A stretch of DNA of 64,000 nt from Thermomonospora echinospora (GTDB lineage: Bacteria; Actinomycetota; Actinomycetes; Streptosporangiales; Streptosporangiaceae), in contig NZ_FNVO01000011.1 in assembly GCF_900108175.1 (NCBI RefSeq), positions 62,001 through 126,000 on the forward strand. The letters are read 5' to 3'. The notes beneath the pieces were generated by a model. That model made no database searches, was not told the DNA's origin, and worked only from the letters and a program-made list of their open reading frames with translations. Positions 25,687 to 34,018 of this stretch are shown here, one piece after another. Each line of letters begins with the position of its first letter. Positions within the stretch are counted from its first letter, which is position 1. The position numbers and the translations under genes were made by a program.

Positions 25687-25818
25687 GTCACAGTTGCCGC
25701 GGATCGCCCCCGGAGCCGCCCTGCAGATTTCAGCGCTGCAAGCTCGCGGCCCGCCGCGTTCACCGCGGGCTCGATGACGCCGAGCGGGTCGAGCAGGTGT
25801 CGCCCAGATGCCGATGGA

Positions 25819-26208
25819 TCAGCGACGTTCTGGCGGGCAGCAGGTGCGCAGGTAGTTCTGCAGCTCGCTCAGGGACCGTTCGACCGCGGTGGCATCGATG
25901 CGGTAGTGGACCTGTTTGCCGTCCTTGCGGGAGGTCAGCAGCCCGACGCGGCGCAGCAGCGCGAGCTGCTGGGATGCGGTGGGCTGGGCGATGCCCAGGC
26001 GTTCGGCCACGGTGCCCACGGTCAGCTCGATACCGCCGGCGAACAACTCCAGCATCTGCTGCCGCTGCTCGCTGGCCAGCGCCTTGAGGAACTCCCGGGC
26101 CCCGGGACCGAGCTGCACGGCGGCCGGCCCGCATTCGGCCGCGCCGTCGTCCGGGCCGCACGCCGCGTCCACCGGCCCGCCTGCCGGTTCGGTCGTCGAT
26201 TCGGTCAT
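25819..26208 (-). CDS. ArsR-family repressor with Cys-Cys tail
   Basis: This 129-residue winged-helix protein has LASEQRQQMLELFAGGIELT, VGTVAERLGIAQPTASQQLA and a wing GKQVHYRID, ending YLRTCCPPERR. N-terminal Cys residues (DAACG, AECGP) and the C-terminal CC pair may form the inducer site; the classic ELCVCDL motif is missing. It is divergent from the flavoprotein at 26303 and probably represses it through the dyad at 26258-26289. Confidence 0.85.
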   Translation of the reverse strand: MTESTTEPAGGPVDAACGPDDGAAECGPAAVQLGPGAREFLKALASEQRQQMLELFAGGIELTVGTVAERLGIAQPTASQQLALLRRVGLLTSRKDGKQVHYRIDATAVERSLSELQNYLRTCCPPERR

Positions 26209-26257
26209 CGCCGTAGTTCCTCCCGCCGTGATCGCGTGCGACCCACCCTACCCACCC

Positions 26258-26289
26258 ATTGTTACATTGACATATTACAAAGTGACAAT
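26258..26289. promoter_or_regulatory. ArsR-type operator between repressor and flavoprotein
   Basis: Half-sites ATTGTTACATTG (26258-26269) and, inverted, CAAAGTGACAAT (26278-26289) match at 10 of 12 positions around an AT-rich centre in an otherwise GC-rich spacer. Position between divergent genes supports a shared operator/promoter. The flavoprotein start is 14 bp downstream. Confidence 0.7.
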
Positions 26290-26302
26290 ATGATGTGGTG
26301 TC

Positions 26303-27394
26303 ATGCCCACGACTACCGCACCGCTGGTCATCATCGGTGGCGGCCAGGCCGGCCTGGCCACCGCTCACACCGCCCGCGTCCTCGGCCTGAACCCGCTGGT
26401 CCTGGAGGCGGCCGACCGGGCGGCCGGATCCTGGCCGCACTACTACGACAGCCTCACCCTCTTCTCCCCGGCCCGCCGCAGTTCACTGCCCGGACGGCCG
26501 TTTCCCGGCGACCCCGACGGCTACCCGACCCGGGATGAGGTCGTCGCCTACCTGGCCGACTACGCGGCCCGCCTGGATGCCGACATCCGCACCGGTCACC
26601 GCGTGACGAAGGTGACCGCAGCCGGCGCGGACGGGTTCGAGGTTGTCACCGCCGGTGGCCAGGCCTTCATCGCGCCCCTGGTGATCGCCGCGACGGGGGC
26701 GTTCAGTCGCCCGTACCGCCCGGCGCTGCCGGGCCTGGACTCCTTCACCGGAACGGTGCTGCATTCGTCGCAGTACCGGCGGCCCGAGCCGCTGGCCGGC
26801 ACGCGGATCGTGATCGTGGGCGGCGGGAACTCCGCGGTGCAGATCGCCATCGAGCTGGCCGGCCATGCGCGCGTGAGCCTGGCCACGCGGCATCCGTTGC
26901 GATTCATGGCGCAGAAGGTGCTGGGCAAGGACATGCACCTGTGGCTGGCCTGGAGTGGGCTGGACGCCGCCGGATGGGCGCGGCCGCTGCTGACCGGCGG
27001 CCAGGGCACCCCGGTGTTCGACACCGGCACCTACCGGGCCCGGATCGCCACCGGCAACCCCGACCGCCGCCCGATGTTCACCCGCCTGGACGGCGACCAC
27101 ATCACCTGGAGCGACGGAACACGCGAGCACGTCGACGTGGCGCTGCTGGCCACCGGCTACCGGCCCGGCCTGGGCTACCTCACCGGCCTGGACGGTGCGC
27201 TGGACGCCGACGGGCAGCCGCGCCATCGGGGCGGCGTCTCCCTCGCCCATCCCGGGCTGGGGTTCGTCGGTCTGGAGTGGCAGCGCTCGTTCGCCTCCGC
27301 CACCCTGCGCGGCGTCGGCGCCGACGCCCGCCACGTCCTGACCCGCCTGCGCAGGCAGCAGGTCGGCAGTGCTCCGGCGGGCGTCCGCCGATGA
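26303..27394 (+). CDS. ArsO-like FAD/NADPH monooxygenase, second copy
   Basis: This 363-residue flavoprotein is related to the one at 21596. It has APLVIIGGGQAGLATAHTAR, AAGSWPHYYDSLTLFSPARR, IVIVGGGNSAVQIAIELAG and LLATGYRPGLGYLTG, giving FAD- and NADPH-binding motifs and an FMO-like core. Unlike its paralogue it stands as a single gene divergent from an ArsR repressor, so it should respond to that repressor's ligand. Substrate unknown; arsenical or other thiophilic oxidation is only a suggestion. Start ATG 26303. Confidence 0.82.
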   Translation: MPTTTAPLVIIGGGQAGLATAHTARVLGLNPLVLEAADRAAGSWPHYYDSLTLFSPARRSSLPGRPFPGDPDGYPTRDEVVAYLADYAARLDADIRTGHRVTKVTAAGADGFEVVTAGGQAFIAPLVIAATGAFSRPYRPALPGLDSFTGTVLHSSQYRRPEPLAGTRIVIVGGGNSAVQIAIELAGHARVSLATRHPLRFMAQKVLGKDMHLWLAWSGLDAAGWARPLLTGGQGTPVFDTGTYRARIATGNPDRRPMFTRLDGDHITWSDGTREHVDVALLATGYRPGLGYLTGLDGALDADGQPRHRGGVSLAHPGLGFVGLEWQRSFASATLRGVGADARHVLTRLRRQQVGSAPAGVRR

Positions 27395-27401
27395 GCCGGG
27401 G

Positions 27402-27761
27402 TCAGGCGCTGGTGAGCGCCGGCAGGGCGAACAGGCCCGACAGGCGGGTGAGCGCCTCGGGGATCACCTGGTAGTACACCCAGGTCCCACGTCGCTCACC
27501 GGTGATCAGCCCGGCTTGGCGCAGCACCTTCAGATGGTGGGAGATCGTCGGCCCGGTCAGCTCGAACGGCCCGGTCAGATCGCACACGCACGCCTCCCCT
27601 CCCTCTTGAGAGGCGATCAGGTTCAGCAACCTGAGCCGGACCGGGTCGGCCAGCGCCTTGAACACCCTGGCCAGCTCGGCCGCCTCCTGTTCCGACAGGG
27701 CTGGGTCGCTCAACGGGGCGCAGCAGGCGAGGGAGGCGTCCACCACAGGCAGTTTAGACAT
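27402..27761 (-). CDS. arsR: ArsR-family arsenic-type repressor
   Basis: This 119-residue repressor has an N-terminal LACCAPL (Cys pair), LADPVRLRLLNLIASQ, the metalloid site EACVCDL and recognition helix GPTISHHLKVLRQAG. The combination of CC and CVC is typical of arsenite/antimonite-sensing ArsR. Divergent from the small C-x3-C protein and flavoprotein operon starting at 27838. The intervening 76 bp hold repeated CATCTA motifs and a dyad that likely bind this protein. Confidence 0.92.
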   Translation of the reverse strand: MSKLPVVDASLACCAPLSDPALSEQEAAELARVFKALADPVRLRLLNLIASQEGGEACVCDLTGPFELTGPTISHHLKVLRQAGLITGERRGTWVYYQVIPEALTRLSGLFALPALTSA

Positions 27762-27762
27762 G

Positions 27763-27824
27763 CATCTAATTTGACATCCATCTAGTCAGTGATGCAAGCT
27801 GACGCTACTTAGATAGATTTCTAA
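27763..27824. promoter_or_regulatory. operator region for the divergent arsR / flavoprotein operon
   Basis: Two CATCTA elements (27763-27768, 27779-27784) flank TTGACA (27771-27776). A perfect dyad TTAGA-N6-TCTAA lies at 27809-27824, just before the AGGAGG site at 27827. The AT-rich composition and symmetric elements fit ArsR binding and promoter occlusion on both sides. Confidence 0.55.
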
Positions 27825-27837
27825 ACAGGAGGTCGCT

Positions 27838-27996
27838 GTGAAGGCGCTGCTCACCCGGCTGGCCGCACACCATGCCCGCGTCCAGGCGTCGTCGGTGGTG
27901 TTCCACGAGCGCGGCGGCGAGGTCTGCACCCGCGCCTGCCGATCGGCCGCCCACCGTGACCGCGTCACCACCGCCGCCCTGCGCGCCCGGCTCTGA
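27838..27996 (+). CDS. 52-residue C-x3-C small protein of the arsenic cluster
   Basis: The gene starts at GTG 27838 with a perfect AGGAGG at 27827-27832 and stops with TGA at 27994-27996. The product is basic and helical, KALLTRLAAHHARVQASSVV followed by FHERGGEVCTRACRSAAHRD, with one C-x3-C motif. It is the first gene after the arsenic-type operator and 45 bp before the large Cys-flanked flavoprotein, so it is surely co-expressed. The C-x3-C pair with neighbouring His could bind a metalloid or heme. No function is known to me. Confidence 0.7.
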   Translation: MKALLTRLAAHHARVQASSVVFHERGGEVCTRACRSAAHRDRVTTAALRARL

Positions 27997-28041
27997 CCCC
28001 GCCCCTACCGCCCGTCTGGATCGAGGACAACGGAGGACACC

Positions 28042-29670
28042 ATGAGCGAGAGCACCAGCCCGACCACCGAGCCAGCCATCGAGCCCGGCACGGACGCCGC
28101 CCAGGCGGCGGAGGCGTGCTGCGGGGTGAGCGCCTGCTGCACCCCCGGCGAGCAGTCCGTCGACCCGGCGACCACCGCGCGGCAGGCCAAGACCGACGCC
28201 GGCTGCGGCTGCGTCACCGGCTCCGAGGGCGGGGACGAGCTGCCGGTGGTGGTGATCGGGGCCGGGCCGATCGGTCTCGCGGCTGCGGCGCACCTGGCCG
28301 AGCGCGGTCTGGACTTCCTCGTTCTGGAGGCCGGTGAGCAGGTCGGGGCGGCGATCAGTGAGTGGGGGCACGTGCGGCTGTTCTCCCCGTGGCGGTACGA
28401 CATCGACGCCGCCGCCCGCCGCCTGCTGGAGGCCACCGGCTGGACCGCCCCGCCCGCCGACGCGCTGCCGACCGGCGCCGAGTTGGTCCGTGACTACCTG
28501 ATCCCGCTGTCGCAGGTCCCGGCGCTGGCCGGCCGCATACGCACCGGCACCCGCGTCATCGCGGTGACCCGCCATGGCGTCGACGTCACCCGCACCGTCG
28601 ACCGCGAGGAGCGTCCGCTGCTGGTGCGCGCCGTCGAGGCGGACGGCACCGTCCGCGACCTGCGGGCCCGTGCCGTCATCGACGCCTCGGGCACCTGGGG
28701 CCGCCGCAACCCGCTCGGCCACTCCGGCCTGCCCGCCCCCGGCGAAGAACAGGCCGCCGACCACATCACCGGTCCGCTGCCCGACGTCCTCGGCCGCGAC
28801 CGCCACCGGTTCTCCGGCCACCACACCCTGGTGGTCGGCATGGGCCACTCGGCCGCCAATACTCTGCTCTCCCTCGTCGAACTCGCCGAAACGGAGCCGG
28901 GCACCCGTATCACCTGGGCCGTTCGCGGCGCCTCGGTCGCCCGCCTGTACGGGGGCGGTGACGCCGACGGGCTGCCCGCCCGGGGCGCGCTCGGCACCCG
29001 CCTCAAGCGGGCCGTCGCCTCCGGGGCGATCGAGCTGGTCCGCAGTTTCACCATCACCCGCTTCACCGTCCCCGACGGCGGACCGGTCACCGGTTCGGTC
29101 GAGGTCATCGGCGCCACGCCCGATGGTGAGCGCGTCCTGGCGGCCGATGTCGTGGTCGCCGCCACCGGTTTTCGGCCCGACCTGGACATGCTGCGCGAGG
29201 TCCGCGTCGACCTCGACCCGGCCACCGAGGCCCCGGTCAAGCTGGCCCCGCTGATCGACCCCAACTTCCACTCCTGCGGCACCGTCCCCCCGCACGGTGA
29301 ACGGGAGCTGGCCCACCCGGAGCAGGGTTTCTACCTGGCCGGGATGAAGAGCTACGGCCGTGCTCCGACCTTCCTGATGGCCACCGGGTACGAGCAGGTC
29401 CGCTCCATCGCCGCCGCCCTGGCCGGCGACAGGGAGGCCGCCGACACCGTCCAGCTCGACCTGCCCGCCACCGGCGTGTGCTCCACCGACCTGCCTACCG
29501 AGGATGAAGCCGGTGAGCCGGCAGCGGTCCAGCAGGACCAGGCGTCCTCGTGCTGCGGCGGCTCGGCGCCGGAACCGGTCACCATCGGCATCGGCGCCCC
29601 CGCCGGTGTCGGGTTCGCCACCGGCCATCTGCACGGCTACTCCGGCGACGCCGAACGCGGCGGCGCCTGA
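28042..29670 (+). CDS. flavoprotein oxidoreductase with Cys-rich N- and C-terminal extensions
   Basis: This 542-residue protein has an FAD motif VVVIGAGPIGLAAAAHLAER (about 71-90), FSPWRYDIDAAARRLL, a second dinucleotide motif LVVGMGHSAANTLL and VVAATGFRPDLDM, so it is a CzcO/FMO-like reductase or oxidase. Unusually, residues 1-65 carry CC (EACCGVSACCTPG) and C-G-C clusters, and the tail has SSCCGG, all outside the catalytic core. These may capture and deliver a thiophilic substrate such as arsenite or an organoarsenical. It lies in an ArsR-controlled operon with the 52-residue protein and an MFS exporter. Substrate unknown. Confidence 0.8.
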   Translation: MSESTSPTTEPAIEPGTDAAQAAEACCGVSACCTPGEQSVDPATTARQAKTDAGCGCVTGSEGGDELPVVVIGAGPIGLAAAAHLAERGLDFLVLEAGEQVGAAISEWGHVRLFSPWRYDIDAAARRLLEATGWTAPPADALPTGAELVRDYLIPLSQVPALAGRIRTGTRVIAVTRHGVDVTRTVDREERPLLVRAVEADGTVRDLRARAVIDASGTWGRRNPLGHSGLPAPGEEQAADHITGPLPDVLGRDRHRFSGHHTLVVGMGHSAANTLLSLVELAETEPGTRITWAVRGASVARLYGGGDADGLPARGALGTRLKRAVASGAIELVRSFTITRFTVPDGGPVTGSVEVIGATPDGERVLAADVVVAATGFRPDLDMLREVRVDLDPATEAPVKLAPLIDPNFHSCGTVPPHGERELAHPEQGFYLAGMKSYGRAPTFLMATGYEQVRSIAAALAGDREAADTVQLDLPATGVCSTDLPTEDEAGEPAAVQQDQASSCCGGSAPEPVTIGIGAPAGVGFATGHLHGYSGDAERGGA

Positions 29671-29698
29671 CCCGACCCGCGACACCCGAGCCGAGCAC

Positions 29699-30940
29699 AT
29701 GGCTTCTTCCTCCGCCGCACCGGTCCCGGCGACCACGACCGCCGGGACCGGCAGGCCCCCGCACGGCGTGCTGACCGCCCTGTGCATCACCGAGATCACC
29801 AGCTGGGGCGTGCTCTACTACGCCTTCCCGGTCCTGGCCCCGGCCATCACCGTCGACACCGGCTGGTCCACCCCCGCCATCACCGCCGCCTTCTCCGCCG
29901 CCCTGGTGATCGCGGCCCTGGTCGGCATCCCCGTCGGCCGCCTGCTGGACCGGCACGGCCCCCATGCGCTGATGACCACCGGATCCGTCCTGGCGACCAC
30001 CGCCGTCGTCGGCCTGGCGCTCGCGCCGTCACTGGCCTGGTTCGCCGTGGCCTGGATGCTGGCCGGGGTCGCCCAGGCGGCGGTGCTGTACCAGCCCGCC
30101 TTCGCCGCCCTCACCCGCTACTACGGCCCCCGCCACCTGGCCGCCCTGACCACCCTCACCCTGGTCGCCGGGCTGGCCAGCACCGTCTTCGCGCCCCTCA
30201 CCGACGCGCTGGCCGCCCACCTGTCCTGGCGCGGCGTCTACCTCACCCTCGCCGCCATCCTGGCCGCCGTCACCATCCCCCTGCACGCCCTGGCCCTGCG
30301 CCGCCCCTGGCCCCCACCCCACAACCACCCGCACCACGACACGACAGCCGCACATCACCGCACGACCCAGGTACGACGCATTACCCGCAGCCGCCCGTTT
30401 TGGATGCTGGCCGCCGCCCTCACCTTGTCGGCGTTCGCCATGTACGCCGTCCTGACCAACCTCATCACCCTGCTCACCACCCGCGGCGCCACCCCCACCA
30501 CCGCCGCCTGGGCACTCGGCCTCGGCGGCCTCGGGCAGGTCGCCGGACGCCTGGGTTACGGGGCGCTGACCCGCCGCACCACCGTCCGTTCCCGCACCGT
30601 AGGGATCCTGGCCCTGTCGGCCGCCACCACCGCCGCCCTGGCCGTCCTCCCCGGACCGGTCGTCCTGCTGGTCACGGTCGCGGTCTTGGCCGGCACCACC
30701 CGCGGCATCGCCACCCTCCTGCAGGCCACCGCCGTCACCGACCGCTGGGGCACCGCCTCCTACGCCACCCTGTCGGGCATCCTGGCCGCCCCCACCACCA
30801 TCGCCGGAGCCATCGCCCCCTGGGCCGGAGCCGCCCTCGCCACTACCCTCGGCGGCTACCCCGCTCTCTTCGCCCTCCTTGCCGTCATCGCGGCGATCGC
30901 CGCCGTACTGGCCATCGGTAGCTGTCCACGCTTTCGATGA
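29699..30940 (+). CDS. MFS transporter of the arsenic cluster
   Basis: This 413-residue protein has about twelve transmembrane helices and a His-rich central loop (HNHPHHDTTAAHHR). MFS signature region: GIPVGRLLDRHGPHALM between helices 2 and 3. Start ATG 29699 lies 29 bp after the flavoprotein stop, so it is co-transcribed and likely exports the flavoprotein's product or a related arsenical. MFS proteins of this sort recur with Cys-flanked flavoproteins in actinomycete ArsR loci. The extension upstream overlaps the flavoprotein and is not used. Confidence 0.82.
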   Translation: MASSSAAPVPATTTAGTGRPPHGVLTALCITEITSWGVLYYAFPVLAPAITVDTGWSTPAITAAFSAALVIAALVGIPVGRLLDRHGPHALMTTGSVLATTAVVGLALAPSLAWFAVAWMLAGVAQAAVLYQPAFAALTRYYGPRHLAALTTLTLVAGLASTVFAPLTDALAAHLSWRGVYLTLAAILAAVTIPLHALALRRPWPPPHNHPHHDTTAAHHRTTQVRRITRSRPFWMLAAALTLSAFAMYAVLTNLITLLTTRGATPTTAAWALGLGGLGQVAGRLGYGALTRRTTVRSRTVGILALSAATTAALAVLPGPVVLLVTVAVLAGTTRGIATLLQATAVTDRWGTASYATLSGILAAPTTIAGAIAPWAGAALATTLGGYPALFALLAVIAAIAAVLAIGSCPRFR

Positions 30941-31108
30941 CAGATCCGAGGCCGTGCGGCAGTACCGCGCTGTCAGGGACGCCTCCTGCGAGAGGGTGAA
31001 CGAGTGCTCGTTCCTACGTCGCCACAGCGCCGCCACGTCACAAGGAATATTTTGATGGAGTAGAGTGAGGGATGTCGGGTGGTGTTCACTGTGGTTTGGA
31101 GGTGAGGT

Positions 31109-32197
31109 GTGGGCAGCCTTCCGGGCACGACGGCGCAGGCGAGCATGCTGGTGCTGGCTCGTGAGTCGCGGGGGATGACCCAGACCTCTCTGGCCGCGGC
31201 GATGTCGGCCCTGGCCGGTGAACGGGTGAGCCAGGGGTACGTCAGCAAGGCCGAGGCCGGGCGACTTGCCGTCGAAGGTGACCGGCTCGCCCTCTACGCC
31301 AAAGCGCTGGAGTATCCGGCTGGGGTGTTGTGTGCGGATCCGGAGCTGTCAGGGATCGGCATCGGGTTGGTCCACCACCGCAAGAAGGCCGCCCTGGGCG
31401 CGCAGGCGCTGCGCCGCATCCATGCGCAGCTCGCTCTGGCGCGGCTGCAGGTCAGGGCTCTGATCGGTTCCGAGGCGCAGCGGCGGCACCGGTTCGAGCG
31501 GATCGCGGTGAGTGATCTGGACACCCCGGCTGAGGCGGCGCAGTCACTGCGCAAGCTGTGGAATCTGCCGACCGGGCCGATCCCCGATCTGGTGGGGGCG
31601 ATCGAGCGGGCCGGTGGCCTGGTCCTGGTCCGTGACCTGGAGACCCGTGACCTGGACGCGGTGAGCCAGTGGGACGGACGGGAGGCTCCGTTGTTCCTGC
31701 TGAGCGCGCATGCGCCGGCCGACCGCTTCCGGTTCAGCCTCGCCCATGAACTCGGCCATATCGTGATGCACCCCGAACCCGGCACCACCGCTGTGCAGGA
31801 GCGTCAGGCCGACGAGTTCGCCAGCGAACTGCTGATGCCCGCGAGCGACATCGCCGCCGAGCTGAACCCGCCTCTGGACCTCACCCGGCTGCTGGACCTC
31901 AAACGGCGCTGGGGAGTGTCCATGGCGGCCCTGGCCCGCAAGGCGCTGACGCTCGCGGTGATCAGCGAGTGGCAGTACCGCAACCTGATGATCGAGATGT
32001 CCACTCTCGGCTACCGCACCCAGGAGCCGGGAGAGATCTGGCGCGAGGTTCCGCGCGTGGTGCCCGCCGCGGCGCAGCGGCTCGTCCACGAGCACGGTCT
32101 CGATCGCGCCGCCGACCTGGTGGGCGTGCTCCCGGAGGAGTTCGTCCGGCTGTTTTCCCCTGAGCCCGGCTCGGCCGGGCTCCCCGCTACCGGTTGA
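31109..32197 (+). CDS. XRE regulator fused to ImmA/IrrE metallopeptidase
   Basis: This 362-residue protein has an N-terminal helix-turn-helix (MLVLARESRGMTQTSLAAAM and VSQGYVSKAEAGR). An ImmA/IrrE zinc peptidase domain follows with H213-E-x2-H217 (FSLAHELGHIVMH) and the downstream Glu in ERQADEFASELLMP. Such proteins cleave repressors or act as antitoxin-like switches in mobile elements. GTG 31109 has GAGGTGAGG just upstream. The next gene starts 18 bp downstream, indicating an operon with the TGT-like protein. Confidence 0.85.
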   Translation: MGSLPGTTAQASMLVLARESRGMTQTSLAAAMSALAGERVSQGYVSKAEAGRLAVEGDRLALYAKALEYPAGVLCADPELSGIGIGLVHHRKKAALGAQALRRIHAQLALARLQVRALIGSEAQRRHRFERIAVSDLDTPAEAAQSLRKLWNLPTGPIPDLVGAIERAGGLVLVRDLETRDLDAVSQWDGREAPLFLLSAHAPADRFRFSLAHELGHIVMHPEPGTTAVQERQADEFASELLMPASDIAAELNPPLDLTRLLDLKRRWGVSMAALARKALTLAVISEWQYRNLMIEMSTLGYRTQEPGEIWREVPRVVPAAAQRLVHEHGLDRAADLVGVLPEEFVRLFSPEPGSAGLPATG

Positions 32198-32215
32198 GTC
32201 TCACGGGGTGAGCAC

Positions 32216-33385
32216 ATGAACGACCGCACCACCGCACAGCCCCGCTCTGCGTCGGGCTCTTTGCTTTCTTCCTCCGACGCTCAGGGCACGGCTGCCCGGG
32301 CGGTCGCCCAGCGCATCCTGGTGCTGGAGCGGGCCAGGCTGCTGCGGGAGTCCCCCGACTACCTCGACCCCGATCATGGCGGGCTGGTGCTGTGCGGGCG
32401 TGACTGCTCGGCCCGGCTCCGTGAGCTGGCGGGGACCTTCACCGGCGTGCTGGCCGAGGACTGCGCGGCCTACGAGAGAGAGGTCGCCACACCCGATGCC
32501 CCGTTCTCCCTCCCCGAGGGAGTCCTGTTCGGCGGTGACCTCGACAGTGCCCTGCAGGAACAGCTCGACCGGGGCGCGACCTTCGCGATCGCACCCACTC
32601 GCTACGTGAGGGCGGGAGACTCGGCCTCGTTGAAGGCCGTCATGAAGACGGTGAACGAGCTCGAGCGCGACGACGTCGTCGTCCCGCTGCCGGTATCGAT
32701 CAGCTGGCTGCGGACGGAGGGGAGAACTCAGCTCACCGCCGTGATCCGCGCCATCCGCCATCCGGTCGCCTTGATCCTCGGCGGGCAGTACGACCCGCTG
32801 CAGCAGTTCGCCAAGGCTCCGGAGAACCTGCGCGGGCTGCTGGCCGACGTGCCCGGCACCGGGCTGTGGCGCACCGACCTGGCAGGGTTCGACGCCCTGG
32901 CCCACGGCGGCGGATTCGCAGCAATCGGCGCCGGCGGCTCGGTACGGCACCTGGTGCCCGCCGGCGAGCGAGCCGAAAGCTCAGGAGGCGGCCCGAACTA
33001 CCCGTCCGTCCTGGTCCCCGAACTGCTGCGGTTCAGCACCGCCAAGTTCCTGGCCGACGCCTACGCCAACACCACGCCCCCGCGCTGCCACTGCGCCCGG
33101 TGCGACGGCAGGTACCTGGACGCCTTCTTCGACCGGACCGATGCGGCGAAGGCGGCAGCCCACGCCCACAACAGCGCCACCTGGAACAGCTGGCTGCCCG
33201 ACTTCTTGGAGCAGCCGACGCTCACCGACCGGCAGCGCTGGTGGCAGGGCCGCTGCAAGCTCGCCGTCGATGCCCACGCCCTGGAGAACAACCGGATCGG
33301 GCAGCCAGGCAAGTTCAAGCCGTCCCGCCCGCTGGAGAAGTGGGCCACCCTGCCCATCAGCGCAGACACCACCACCGGTGCCTGA
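32216..33385 (+). CDS. TGT/DpdA-like zinc protein of unknown role
   Basis: This 389-residue protein ends with a zinc-site pattern C291-x-C293-x2-C296-x21-H318-N (PPRCHCARCDGRYLDAFFDR then AAAHAHNSATW), as in the C-terminus of tRNA-guanine transglycosylases (CxCxxC...HN). Upstream segments alternate strands and helices as in a TIM barrel (VVVPLPVSISWL, HPVALILGGQYD, GTGLWRTDLAGFDALAHGGG). TGT-superfamily enzymes exchange guanine for 7-deazaguanines in tRNA or, in DpdA, in DNA. It follows the XRE-ImmA gene by 18 bp. The nucleophile Asp is not assigned, so the homology is an inference from pattern. Confidence 0.5.
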   Translation: MNDRTTAQPRSASGSLLSSSDAQGTAARAVAQRILVLERARLLRESPDYLDPDHGGLVLCGRDCSARLRELAGTFTGVLAEDCAAYEREVATPDAPFSLPEGVLFGGDLDSALQEQLDRGATFAIAPTRYVRAGDSASLKAVMKTVNELERDDVVVPLPVSISWLRTEGRTQLTAVIRAIRHPVALILGGQYDPLQQFAKAPENLRGLLADVPGTGLWRTDLAGFDALAHGGGFAAIGAGGSVRHLVPAGERAESSGGGPNYPSVLVPELLRFSTAKFLADAYANTTPPRCHCARCDGRYLDAFFDRTDAAKAAAHAHNSATWNSWLPDFLEQPTLTDRQRWWQGRCKLAVDAHALENNRIGQPGKFKPSRPLEKWATLPISADTTTGA

Positions 33386-34018
33386 TCAGCGACCTTCCGC
33401 CAAGGCGACCTGCTGATACGTCTCTTCGAGGAAGAGCCATCCCGCCGCGGTGAACCGCCGACGCTCGAACGGCTGCGGTGGAACGACGATCTCCGGCTCG
33501 GCTTCGTCGGCGACGATCACCCCGATGCCGTAGAAGTCGGCCTCCATCCGCAGCACATCGAGATCACGCGGGCGCCTGCGCAGCACCATCGCCCGCGAGC
33601 AGAACGGCGCGAACCTCCCGGCGAGTTCCAGGCCCTGCCGCCATGACCGAGCCGGCACCATCGCCAACCCAACCTCGACCGGCGGAACCGCCAGCCTGAT
33701 CACAGACCCGGCTTCGACGCGCACCACGCCCCGCGGAGCCGACCGCAGCGCAGCCCGTTCGCCCCGCCCCAACCTGGTCATCGGCACCGGAACGCCGATG
33801 GGCAGACCCAGCAGGAGCCGCAGGGCTCCAGGTGAGGTGACGGCCCCCAAGCCGACCAGCCGTCTACGCTCGACCTCAGATCGATCAAGACCATAGGTCA
33901 GCACGGCATGGGTGCCCTGAAGCCGTACCCGCGACGACGCGGCGAACCCGGTGACCGCCGAGAGCGCAGAGGCGGCCGCATCCACGGCCGCCGGGGAGAC
34001 CTCTGCCACACCTCTCAT
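33386..34018 (-). CDS. uncharacterised protein convergent with the TGT-like gene
   Basis: I do not recognise this 210-residue product. It lacks signal peptide and membrane segments. The C-terminal third (DLDVLRMEADFYGIGVIVAD and EAEPEIVVPPQPFERRRFTA) has a strand-rich look seen in restriction-fold proteins, without a clear catalytic set. ATG 34018 has GAGAGGG upstream; a GTG six codons earlier (34036) is an alternative. Its stop is directly adjacent to the stop of the TGT-like gene, so the two may form one functional locus read in opposite directions. Confidence 0.6.
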   Translation of the reverse strand: MRGVAEVSPAAVDAAASALSAVTGFAASSRVRLQGTHAVLTYGLDRSEVERRRLVGLGAVTSPGALRLLLGLPIGVPVPMTRLGRGERAALRSAPRGVVRVEAGSVIRLAVPPVEVGLAMVPARSWRQGLELAGRFAPFCSRAMVLRRRPRDLDVLRMEADFYGIGVIVADEAEPEIVVPPQPFERRRFTAAGWLFLEETYQQVALAEGR

